From the NCBI GenBank assembly GCA_016292775.1, contig JAEDFN010000045.1:1-15056 (forward strand): a stretch of 15,056 bases of DNA, in the 5' to 3' direction. The DNA is from Paludibacteraceae bacterium. GTDB lineage: Bacteria; Bacteroidota; Bacteroidia; Bacteroidales; Paludibacteraceae. Each line of letters begins with the position of its first letter. Within the stretch, counting starts at the first letter, position 1. Positions 1-8,578 of the stretch are shown here, piece after piece. Made by a program: the position numbers and the translations under genes. The notes under the pieces were generated by a model. That model was not told the origin of the DNA and did not search any database. It worked only from the letters and a program-made list of their open reading frames with translations.

Positions 1-24
1 GAGGAACATCGGTGCATAAAATCA

Positions 25-56
25 TTTGTACAAACGAATAAAAAATCGTAACTTTG
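25..56 (+). promoter_or_regulatory. Bacteroidota-type promoter of ffh
   Basis: TTTG at 25-28, a 20-bp spacer and TAACTTTG at 49-56 match the Bacteroidota -33/-7 consensus (TTTG, N19-21, TAnnTTTG). Transcription would begin near 62, giving an A-rich leader of about 35 nt before the ATG at 97 with no Shine-Dalgarno sequence. Confidence 0.8.
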
Positions 57-96
57 CGCGCCGAAAAAAAATTGATAACTACAAAAAATATCAGAT

Positions 97-1428
97 ATGT
101 TTGAATCATTAAGTGAAAGATTAGAAAGATCGTTTAAGATACTCAAAGGTCAAGGAAAAATCACTGAGATAAATGTTGCAGAGACATTAAAAGATATAAG
201 GAAAGCCCTTCTTGACGCGGACGTAAACTACAAAGTTGCGAAAACATTTACCGACGATGTAAAGAATAAAGCCCTTGGACAGAACGTACTTCTTGCTGTT
301 AAGCCACAAGAGATGATGGTAAAAATAGTACACGACGAGTTGGCACGACTCATGGGAGGTACAAATGTAGAGTTGAACTCCAAAGGCACTGTTTCCGACC
401 CTGCCATCATACTTATGAGCGGTCTACAAGGTTCCGGAAAGACAACATTCTCCAGCAAGTTAGCAAACAAATTAAAAAAGGAGCAAGGGCGCAACGTGCT
501 TTTAGTGGCGTGTGATGTATACCGCCCTGCCGCTATAGAGCAATTAAAAGTATTAGGGGAGCAAATAGGAGTGCCCGTATATTCCGAGCCTGAGAATAAA
601 GATGCTGTAAACATTGCAAAAAACGCCATCTCTTTTGCTAAAACAAACGGTAAAGATGTCATTATCATAGATACTGCAGGACGTTTAGCCGTCGACGAAC
701 AGATGATGAAAGAGATAGCAGCGATAAAAGAGGCTATCAATCCGAAAGAGATTTTGTTTGTTGTAGACTCTATGACAGGACAAGATGCGGTAAATACAGC
801 AAAAGAATTCAACGACAGATTAGACTTTACCGGAGTAGTACTTACGAAACTCGACGGTGACACTCGTGGTGGTGCCGCACTCTCTATCCGCACCGTAGTA
901 GATAAACCTATCAAATTTATCGGTACCGGAGAAAAGATGGAGGATATCGACCTCTTCCACCCAAACCGTATGGCAGATCGTATATTAGGAATGGGTGATA
1001 TATTGTCACTTGTTGAGCGCGCACAAAAGCAATACGACGAGAAAGAGGCTCGAGAACTCTCAAAAAAGATAGCGAAAAATCAATTTAATTTTGATGATTT
1101 CTACAATCAGATACAACAAATCAAGAAGATGGGTAACATCAAAGAGTTGGCATCAATGATTCCTGGTGTAGGCAAAGCTATCAAAGATGTGGATATTGAC
1201 AATGATTCTTTTAAAGGGATAGAAGCGATAATACTTTCGATGACAAAAGCGGAGCGACAAAATCCAGCTTTACTTGACACTTCTCGAAAAAATCGTATTG
1301 CCAAAGGTAGCGGTCGCACAATGGTAGAAATAAATCGCCTCCTCAAACAATTCTCAGACATGCAAAAAATGATGCGTGCAGTACAAAAAGGAGGAATGAA
1401 TCAGAAAATAATGAAGAAGAAAAGATAG
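97..1428 (+). CDS. ffh: Signal recognition particle protein Ffh (SRP54 GTPase)
   Basis: This is the SRP54-type GTPase that binds 4.5S RNA and signal sequences of nascent membrane proteins and hands ribosomes to FtsY at the inner membrane. The 443-residue product has normal family length. It has the helical N domain (about 1-86), then the NG GTPase with P-loop GLQGSGKTT at 109-117, DTAGR at 192-196 and TKLDG at 250-254, followed by DTRGG. A Met-rich M domain (about 325-435) contains the RNA-binding stretch around GSGRTMVEINRLL and a methionine-rich, basic C-terminus. The ATG at 97 lies just after a good promoter and gives the expected N-terminus MFESLSERLERSFKIL. The gene is monocistronic, ending at a terminator shared with aspA. 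Identification is secure from these motifs. Confidence 0.97.
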   Translation: MFESLSERLERSFKILKGQGKITEINVAETLKDIRKALLDADVNYKVAKTFTDDVKNKALGQNVLLAVKPQEMMVKIVHDELARLMGGTNVELNSKGTVSDPAIILMSGLQGSGKTTFSSKLANKLKKEQGRNVLLVACDVYRPAAIEQLKVLGEQIGVPVYSEPENKDAVNIAKNAISFAKTNGKDVIIIDTAGRLAVDEQMMKEIAAIKEAINPKEILFVVDSMTGQDAVNTAKEFNDRLDFTGVVLTKLDGDTRGGAALSIRTVVDKPIKFIGTGEKMEDIDLFHPNRMADRILGMGDILSLVERAQKQYDEKEARELSKKIAKNQFNFDDFYNQIQQIKKMGNIKELASMIPGVGKAIKDVDIDNDSFKGIEAIILSMTKAERQNPALLDTSRKNRIAKGSGRTMVEINRLLKQFSDMQKMMRAVQKGGMNQKIMKKKR

Positions 1429-1456
1429 AATATCAACAAGTTAATAATTAGAGACA

Positions 1457-1490
1457 AAAAAATCCGAATGAGAAATCATTCGGATTTTTT
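1457..1490. terminator. Bidirectional intrinsic terminator between ffh and aspA
   Basis: A perfect 14-bp stem (1457-1470 with 1477-1490) encloses a 6-nt loop. It begins with a run of A and ends with a run of T, so it reads as a stem plus U-tract on either strand. It lies 28 bp after the ffh stop and 21 bp after the aspA stop, so it can end both convergent genes. Confidence 0.9.
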
Positions 1491-1511
1491 ATTACATATA
1501 TAAACTTTTTA

Positions 1512-2957
1512 TTAAAGTTGTTTTTTAGGTTTGATATCGAGTTTAACAGGCTCAACCATATTTTCCGGTTTAAGAATAGTGTCGAGGTCTTCTTTGCTAA
1601 GGATATCATGTTCGAGAACAAGGTCGTAAACACCTTTACCGGTAGCCATAGCCTCTTTAGCTATTTTAGTAGAATTTTTATAACCGATGATAGGGTTAAG
1701 GGCAGTAACAATACCGATAGAATTGCGCACTTGGTTAATACAATTTTTCTCATCAGCTTCGATACCATCGATGCAGAGGGTACGTAAAGTATTGAAACCA
1801 TTAGTAAGCAAGTCAATAGATTCGAACAAGCTGTAAACGAGAACAGGCTCCATAACGTTAAGTTCGAGTTGAGCGTTTTCGGAAGCGAGCATTACTGTAG
1901 TATCGTTACCGATAACTTTGTAGCAAAGTTGGTTCATCACTTCAGGGATAACAGGGTTTACTTTACCCGGCATGATAGAAGAACCCGGTTGCATTTCAGG
2001 CAAGTGAAGTTCGTGTAAACCGCAGCGAGGGCCGGAACCCATGAGGCGCAAGTCGTTACAAATTTTAATACTCTTAAGGGCGATACGTTTCAAGCAAGAA
2101 GAGTATTGAACGAGGACGTCGGTAGCGGAAGTAACCTCGATAAGGTCGTCAGCGAGAGTAATATTCCAACCTGTAATATCGCGAAGGGCTTGTACACACA
2201 AAGCGCTATAACCCGGCTCGGAGCAGATACCTGTACCGATAGCGGTAGCACCCATATTAATGCAAAGTAACTCTTCGGAAGCAGCTTTGAGAGCGGCAAT
2301 TTGTTGTTTCATTCCATTAGCGAAAGCTTGGAAAGTTTGACCGAGAGTCATAGGTACACCATCTTGAAGTTGGGTACGGCCCATTTTAACAACGTTTTTA
2401 AACTCAGCAGCTTTTTTCTCTAAAGACTCAACGAAAAGCTCCATAGCTTTGATAAGAGCCGGAGTTTTAAGATAGAGGCCGAAATGGAATGCGGTAGGAT
2501 ATGCATCGTTGGTAGATTGAGAAGCATTGATATGGTCATTAGGAGAGCAGAATTGGTACTCACCATATTTATGGCCCATAATTTCGAGAGCACGATTTGC
2601 AATCACCTCGTTAGCATTCATATTAACAGTAGTACCGGCACCACCTTGAATCATATCGCTAAGGAAGAATTCGTGATGTTTGCCTTCAAGTAATTCGTCA
2701 CAAGCTTGGCAGATAGCTTTAAATTGCTCGTCTGTCAATTTACCTTGTTTATGATTAGCAATAGCAGCACCTTTTTTGGTGATAGCCATACCCTTAATAA
2801 AGCAAGGGTAATCACACATCAGTTTACCTGAAATTTTAAAGTTTTCAAAACCACGTAAAGATTGAACTCCATAAAGAGCTTCAACAGGAATTTCTTTACT
2901 ACCGATTAAATCTGATTCGGTACGAGTACGACCTGAATAATTAATTGTGTTCATCAC
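1512..2957 (-). CDS. aspA: Aspartate ammonia-lyase
   Basis: Aspartase converts L-aspartate to fumarate and ammonia in the cytoplasm. In Bacteroidales the fumarate can feed the reductive branch towards succinate. The 481-residue product belongs to the fumarase/aspartase superfamily. It carries the signature GSSIMPGKVNPVIPE at 325-339, whose second serine (S327) is the expected mobile catalytic residue. SxSTND-type sequence (ASQSTND, 145-151) and the GRTQLQD motif (193-199) are also present. Aspartase rather than class II fumarase is favoured by family resemblance along the whole length, for example the N-terminus R-x-E-x-D-x-x-G and KMGRTQLQDGVPMTLGQ. Two consecutive ATG codons (2955-2957 and 2952-2954) make the exact first residue ambiguous. 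It is divergent from gdhA, and both enzymes handle ammonia. Confidence 0.93.
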   Translation of the reverse strand: MMNTINYSGRTRTESDLIGSKEIPVEALYGVQSLRGFENFKISGKLMCDYPCFIKGMAITKKGAAIANHKQGKLTDEQFKAICQACDELLEGKHHEFFLSDMIQGGAGTTVNMNANEVIANRALEIMGHKYGEYQFCSPNDHINASQSTNDAYPTAFHFGLYLKTPALIKAMELFVESLEKKAAEFKNVVKMGRTQLQDGVPMTLGQTFQAFANGMKQQIAALKAASEELLCINMGATAIGTGICSEPGYSALCVQALRDITGWNITLADDLIEVTSATDVLVQYSSCLKRIALKSIKICNDLRLMGSGPRCGLHELHLPEMQPGSSIMPGKVNPVIPEVMNQLCYKVIGNDTTVMLASENAQLELNVMEPVLVYSLFESIDLLTNGFNTLRTLCIDGIEADEKNCINQVRNSIGIVTALNPIIGYKNSTKIAKEAMATGKGVYDLVLEHDILSKEDLDTILKPENMVEPVKLDIKPKKQL

Positions 2958-2994
2958 TTATTTTGATAAAGATTATTAGAATTTTTTCCGAGTG

Positions 2995-3026
2995 CAAAGT
3001 TACTCAAAATTATTACATTAGTAAAA
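2995..3026 (-). promoter_or_regulatory. Promoter of aspA
   Basis: On the minus strand TAACTTTG (plus-strand 2995-3002) is an exact -7 element. At the usual 20-bp spacing the -33 position (3023-3026) reads TTTT rather than TTTG, so the upstream element is weak. The leader to the aspA start is about 30 nt. Confidence 0.65.
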
Positions 3027-3424
3027 TAAATAAGAGGGAATATTTTTAATATATATTTTAAAGTAAAAAAAGACAAAAATTTCACAAAAGAAAATTAAGG
3101 ATAGTACAAAACGAACAAATTATAAGGACAATAGCTACACATATATAAATAGGGATAAAATAAGATAAAGGATACAAAAGGATATTTAGATAAATTAATT
3201 AAGGAAAGGGAGGGAAAAAAAGCGTCGAAAAAGGATGAAAATGCATATTTTTTTTTGAAATCGCGTATATTTTTCATCTATAAGGATAGGATAAACGAGG
3301 AGAAAGAATTGTATGTAGCAAGGGAAAGAGGGATAAAAATAATAAATTAAAAGAAAAATGGGCACAAAAAATATATTTAAATATAAAAACGGAAAATAAT
3401 GAAAAAAAAATTTTTACTGAAAAA
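3027..3424. other. Purine-rich intergenic region with repeated AAGGATA words
   Basis: This 0.4 kb stretch between the aspA and gdhA promoters is very AT-rich and, on the plus strand, strongly purine-biased. The word AAGGATA or a close variant recurs at 3097, 3168, 3178, 3231 (AAGGATG), 3282 and 3287 (TAGGATA), with GGGATAAAA at about 3152 and 3330. Minus-strand reading frames here translate to Phe/Tyr/Ser-rich low-complexity peptides and do not look like genes. No hairpin terminator or RNA gene is visible. It may be a regulatory spacer for the divergent pair; the function is unknown. Confidence 0.5.
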
Positions 3425-3456
3425 TTTGTCCAATCTCGAAAAATGTTGTAATATTG
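3425..3456 (+). promoter_or_regulatory. Promoter of gdhA
   Basis: TTTG at 3425-3428 is followed after exactly 20 bp by TAATATTG at 3449-3456, one base off the TAnnTTTG consensus. The leader to the ATG at 3512 would be about 50 nt, A/T-rich and without a Shine-Dalgarno site. Confidence 0.65.
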
Positions 3457-3511
3457 CATCGTCAAATAAAAGACAAAAAAGAATAATTCTTTACTTTAAA
3501 ATATCTATATT

Positions 3512-4855
<1,344 letters not shown>

Positions 4856-4878
4856 TAAATAATTCCTAAATAATATCA

Positions 4879-4908
4879 GGGATGTATCGAAAGATACATC
4901 CCTTTTTT
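4879..4908 (+). terminator. Intrinsic terminator of gdhA
   Basis: A perfect 10-bp stem (GGGATGTATC 4879-4888 with 4893-4902) closes a GAAA tetraloop and is followed by six T (4903-4908). It begins 23 bp after the gdhA stop codon. Confidence 0.93.
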
Positions 4909-5122
4909 ATACCCTAAACATACAACTTATTTTACGAATATTTCGAAAAATTCATCACCATTTTTAACATTTAAGCACTACTATACCCCTTCATCATCCA
5001 TAATAATTACTATATTTCACCCATAAAAAATGCTGTATAACATATTTACAATTATACTAAACAACTGTATATCAATAATGTAAATAATAATTAAAAAATT
5101 TATCATATATCTTTTAAAAATA
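4909..5122. other. AT-rich spacer between gdhA and the tetR operon
   Basis: About 210 bp of very AT-rich sequence between the gdhA terminator and the tetR promoter. I see no reading frame, RNA gene, repeat or clear promoter in it. Confidence 0.5.
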
Positions 5123-5154
5123 TTTTCTCAATTAAAAAATTAATAATACCTTTG
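5123..5154 (+). promoter_or_regulatory. Promoter of the tetR-receptor-lipoprotein operon
   Basis: TACCTTTG at 5147-5154 is an exact -7 element. At 20 bp upstream 5123-5126 reads TTTT (three of four consensus bases). Transcription would start near 5160, inside the repeated operator-like sequence that follows. Confidence 0.7.
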
Positions 5155-5194
5155 CGCAACATTTGTTACGCAACATTTGTTATATAACAAATGT
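5155..5194. promoter_or_regulatory. Candidate TetR operator: 14-bp tandem repeat plus 22-bp palindrome
   Basis: CGCAACATTTGTTA occurs twice, exactly head to tail, at 5155-5168 and 5169-5182. The second copy is also the left arm of a perfect 22-bp palindrome, 5173-5194 (half-site ACATTTGTTAT). This gives three half-sites: two direct and one inverted. The block begins one base after the -7 element and covers the expected transcription start, the classic position for repression by a self-regulating TetR protein encoded 45 bp downstream. Binding is inferred. Confidence 0.7.
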
Positions 5195-5239
5195 GATATA
5201 AAAAATATACACGCAATAAAAACAACAAAAATAAAGAAT

Positions 5240-5827
5240 ATGCCGAGGAAAGTAAAATTCACCAAAGAGATGATATTGGAAGCAACCATAGAAATGGTAC
5301 GCGAAACCGGTATAGAAAGCATCAATGCTCGAGATTTAGGAGGTCGATTGGGATGCTCATCAAGGCCATTATTTACAGCCTTCAAAAACATGGAAGAGTT
5401 GATAGAAACAGCAAGGAAAGAAGTATCGGACCAATTCTTGAAAGAGGTATTATCATCAGATAGTACATGGGAAGAAGAGATAAAGAACGAACACATCCAT
5501 GGCACCTCATCCACCAAAGAATTTGGAATAAAAATAGCACAATATGCAAAAAGAGAACCAAATTTATATAACTTCATTCATTGGAAAGGAGGCATGATGC
5601 CGGATATTATCACTTTAAACGAAGTGATGTGCAACCGATATTCCGTTGAATTTGACTTAACACCCGAAGAAGCAAAAATATTATTCAACCAAATGTCGAT
5701 TTTCAGCCTCGGGTTATGCTCAATGATAACTCACAACGTAATGTATTTCTCTGACGAAGAGATAACGGATTTATTAAAAAGACAATTTATATCTAACTTA
5801 TCATACATAAAAAGAACTGAAAAATGA
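5240..5827 (+). CDS. TetR/AcrR-family transcriptional regulator
   Basis: The product is 195 residues, the usual size for a one-domain-plus-ligand-domain TetR repressor. The N-terminus has the three-helix DNA-binding fold: a first helix around FTKEMILEATIEMVRETG (7-24), and the helix-turn-helix at about 27-49 (INARDLGGRLG, then SSRPLFTAFKNMEEL). The C-terminal ligand-binding half is helical and not assignable to a known inducer. The ATG at 5240 is chosen because it gives the canonical N-terminus (MPRKVKFTKEM) and lies after the promoter. An in-frame TTG at 5177 would start inside the palindrome. It is the first gene of the operon, so autoregulation through the 5155-5194 site is likely, and its stop overlaps the start of the receptor gene by ATGA. 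The ligand is unknown. Confidence 0.88.
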   Translation: MPRKVKFTKEMILEATIEMVRETGIESINARDLGGRLGCSSRPLFTAFKNMEELIETARKEVSDQFLKEVLSSDSTWEEEIKNEHIHGTSSTKEFGIKIAQYAKREPNLYNFIHWKGGMMPDIITLNEVMCNRYSVEFDLTPEEAKILFNQMSIFSLGLCSMITHNVMYFSDEEITDLLKRQFISNLSYIKRTEK

Positions 5828-8358
5828 AAAGAGACACAATTATCTTAATTACATTATTCTTTTATCTTATCTCAAAAGGACAATACACTATAACGGGATC
5901 AATCAAAGATACAAAAGATAATGCAATATCTTATTCTACAATTTCTTTATTAAACCTCGACAGTACACTAACAGGCGGAACTATCAGCGATGAAGATGGC
6001 AAATATAATCTGAATACAAAAGCAGGGAACTACATACTGAGAGTGAGTTTCATAGGCTATGACACACATTATCAAAACATAAATATAAACACAAACGAAA
6101 CTATTAACGTAACCTTAAAAGAGGTAATTAACGAACTACAAGAAGTGGAGGTAAAGGCAAAAAGACAACTCATTGAGCGACAATTTGATAAAATTGTATT
6201 GAACGTGAGTCAATCTGCCTTTGCCATCGGAAGCAATGGAAAAGAATTATTAAAAAAAGCACCGGGAGTAAATGTAGATAAAGACGGAAACGTAACGGTA
6301 AATGGTAAATCGGTAGAGGTGTATATCGATGGTCGCCCATCAAACTTGAGCGGAGAACAACTAAAGGCGATGCTCGAGGGCACAGATGGTAGCACTATTG
6401 AGAAAATTGAAATTATGTCTAACCCGTCGGCAAAATACGATGCATCCGGTAGAGGAGGTATTATTAACATCAAAACAAAAAGAAACATGATGCAAGGGTT
6501 TAACGGAAATGTATCAGCAAGTTACGGAGGTATGTACTACGGCGATGTAAAGAAAATGTTAAACCAAGAAATGATATCTGCAAACTTAAACTACCGAAGC
6601 GAGAAGACATACACATTTCTCAATTTATCACAATTCTACAACAATCAAAAAATAGGGTTTTACACTTATAACTCAACCATCGACAGCATTGCCAACATAA
6701 AAACAGAGCGCGCAGATGTATCAGAATACGATATTAAATTTCAGTACTATCTGATAAAACTCGGCAACGATTGGTACATAAACAAGAAAAACATTCTCGG
6801 ATTCATCTTCCAATCACCATTTATGTTTATGACACAAGACGTAGAGCCGGGACATGGATACGGATATACAAAAGTCAATAACGACGTATTAAGTAGAAAT
6901 GGATATGAAGCAACAAACCCGATGAATCATCAACAATATAATGCAAATATCAACTATACACACACCTTCAGCGATTCTTTATCACAAGAATTGACTATCA
7001 ACTTGGACTATAACAGATTTAATAGCAAGCATAATAACGAACATTCGAATACATACTACTCGTTAGAGACAGGCGATGTGGATAGAATCACCGGCATGAA
7101 AATATATACCGGGCAAAAAATTGATATCTATTCTGCAAAACTTGATTTCCAAAGTTTATTTTGGAATAACGGTATGGTAGAGGCTGGAGCAAAATGGGCC
7201 ATGTCGAACACATACAACAAGATGACAAACGACACAATAATAGACGCTTACCAAAGTCCTCATTGGAATACCTACTTTAACTATTCGGAACAAGTATCGG
7301 CATTATACGTCTCCTTTGCAAAACAATTCGGCAAAAAATTCAGCGCAAAACTCGGATTAAGAGGAGAATATACCTACGCAATAGGAACATTTAAAGAACC
7401 ATATGTCAAGGATTTAAGCAAAAGCAATGAACCCGAACCGGAAGTAAGAAAAACAAAACAATCGTATTTCAACCTATTTCCGACCGCATTCTTCGGATAT
7501 ACCCCTACCGATATGTTTTCTATGAACGTATCATACACCAGAAGAATAAAAAGGGCTAATTACTTCCAATTAAATCCATTTCGCAGTTATGTAAATGCTT
7601 ATTCTTACTCTGAAGGAAATCCGGATTTAACACCGGAATTCAACAATCAAGTGGATTTAAATTTTATGGTAGCTCGATTTATGACCATAGCCTTTAATTT
7701 CTCTCACACACAGAATATGTTTTCTCAACTAACCGAGGTACTGCCAAACGGCTATTCAAGGATGAAATGGGTAAACTTCGGTACCTGTACCACTCACGGT
7801 GGAAATATCTCTCTTACCGAACTGCCTATAATACCTAAATATATGACGATGCAAGACGGTAGCAAACAAAAAGCGGGAGCCTGGTTGACAATAACTTTAA
7901 ATGGAGGCTACTACTACTTCATCAATAGGTCGTACGACGGCAACTATCTGAACCGTAGCCATTGGGGATACGGATCCGCCACATTAAACACTTATCTTCC
8001 ACAAGATTGGACAATCTCTATCGACGGCTCTTACCAAGCTCCGATAGTAAGCGGATATCAAAAAAATTCCGGATCTTACTACCTCGGATTAGGTGTAAGG
8101 AAATTTTGGAGAAAACCGGGCTTAATTTTCAACTTACAAGTACAAGACTTGCTCCGATCATTGAAAAACGAGAGTACAACTTGCGGATTAGCAGAAGGAA
8201 GTACATTAAAATATTACCACAATTATAGAGCACAAAAAATTACACTCGGAGTAACGTGGATGTTCGGACAACAACAATACTACAAAAAACGTAACACCGG
8301 AAACATCGATGAGGCATCTCGACTCGGTGGTGGAGGCAGCATGAACTCAAGTAAATAA
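5824..8358 (+). CDS. Outer-membrane TonB-receptor-like barrel protein (PF14905-type)
   Basis: This 844-residue protein looks like an outer-membrane transporter of the OMP_b-brl_3 (PF14905) group. It has an N-terminal signal peptide (about 1-19). A carboxypeptidase-D regulatory-like beta-sandwich follows (about 21-103, with TGSIKDTKDNAISYSTISLL and the GxYxL/SFIGY pattern). A plug domain spans about 105-220 (LLKKAPGVNVDKDGNVTVNG, VYIDGRPSN, IEKIEIMSNPSAKYDASG, IINIKTKR). The remainder is a long barrel rich in aromatic residues and alternating strands. It is not a canonical SusC, and no SusD partner is encoded nearby. The substrate cannot be read from the sequence. Translation is coupled to tetR through ATGA, so receptor and regulator should be made together. 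The C-terminus ends in a Gly-rich tail (GGGGSMNSSK) rather than a terminal aromatic strand. Confidence 0.88.
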   Translation: MKRDTIILITLFFYLISKGQYTITGSIKDTKDNAISYSTISLLNLDSTLTGGTISDEDGKYNLNTKAGNYILRVSFIGYDTHYQNININTNETINVTLKEVINELQEVEVKAKRQLIERQFDKIVLNVSQSAFAIGSNGKELLKKAPGVNVDKDGNVTVNGKSVEVYIDGRPSNLSGEQLKAMLEGTDGSTIEKIEIMSNPSAKYDASGRGGIINIKTKRNMMQGFNGNVSASYGGMYYGDVKKMLNQEMISANLNYRSEKTYTFLNLSQFYNNQKIGFYTYNSTIDSIANIKTERADVSEYDIKFQYYLIKLGNDWYINKKNILGFIFQSPFMFMTQDVEPGHGYGYTKVNNDVLSRNGYEATNPMNHQQYNANINYTHTFSDSLSQELTINLDYNRFNSKHNNEHSNTYYSLETGDVDRITGMKIYTGQKIDIYSAKLDFQSLFWNNGMVEAGAKWAMSNTYNKMTNDTIIDAYQSPHWNTYFNYSEQVSALYVSFAKQFGKKFSAKLGLRGEYTYAIGTFKEPYVKDLSKSNEPEPEVRKTKQSYFNLFPTAFFGYTPTDMFSMNVSYTRRIKRANYFQLNPFRSYVNAYSYSEGNPDLTPEFNNQVDLNFMVARFMTIAFNFSHTQNMFSQLTEVLPNGYSRMKWVNFGTCTTHGGNISLTELPIIPKYMTMQDGSKQKAGAWLTITLNGGYYYFINRSYDGNYLNRSHWGYGSATLNTYLPQDWTISIDGSYQAPIVSGYQKNSGSYYLGLGVRKFWRKPGLIFNLQVQDLLRSLKNESTTCGLAEGSTLKYYHNYRAQKITLGVTWMFGQQQYYKKRNTGNIDEASRLGGGGSMNSSK

Positions 8359-8393
8359 ACATAAAAACTATAACATTAAATAAAAAAGTAAAT

Positions 8394-8576
8394 ATGAAAA
8401 AAGGAATTATAACATTAATTTTCAAAGCAATAGGCTTAGGATTAAGCATCGGCGCAGGAGTACTGTTCGTGATGGAAAAAGTAAGCGACCACGAAGCTTT
8501 AAGACTGACAATCTTTGCAGTTATTGCATTAGCAATAGCTGAAATAAGTAATAAAAACAACTATACAAAAGATTAA
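8394..8576 (+). CDS. Small two-helix membrane protein, unknown function
   Basis: This 60-residue protein has a positively charged start (MKKG), a first hydrophobic helix at about 5-27 (IITLIFKAIGLGLSIGAGVLF) and a second at about 36-52 (ALRLTIFAVIALAIAEI), joined by a short polar turn (EKVSDHE). The tail is polar (SNKNNYTKD). It lies 35 bp after the receptor gene and its stop is 2 bp before the lipoprotein start, so it is co-transcribed and probably translationally coupled. I do not recognise the family. It may be an accessory or assembly subunit for the envelope proteins on either side; that is inference from position only. Confidence 0.75.
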   Translation: MKKGIITLIFKAIGLGLSIGAGVLFVMEKVSDHEALRLTIFAVIALAIAEISNKNNYTKD

Positions 8577-8578
8577 AA

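Noticed and set aside
228..914. 228-codon minus-strand frame inside ffh
   Set aside because: It lies wholly antisense to a certain gene, and its translation has no recognisable family; it reflects codon use of ffh.
3095..3465. Minus-strand frames in the aspA-gdhA gap
   Set aside because: They are Phe/Tyr/Ser-rich translations of purine-biased DNA with no promoter or family match.
5177..5239. TTG-initiated extension of the TetR regulator
   Set aside because: It would start inside the palindrome near the transcription start and adds 21 residues absent from the normal TetR N-terminus; ATG 5240 is better.
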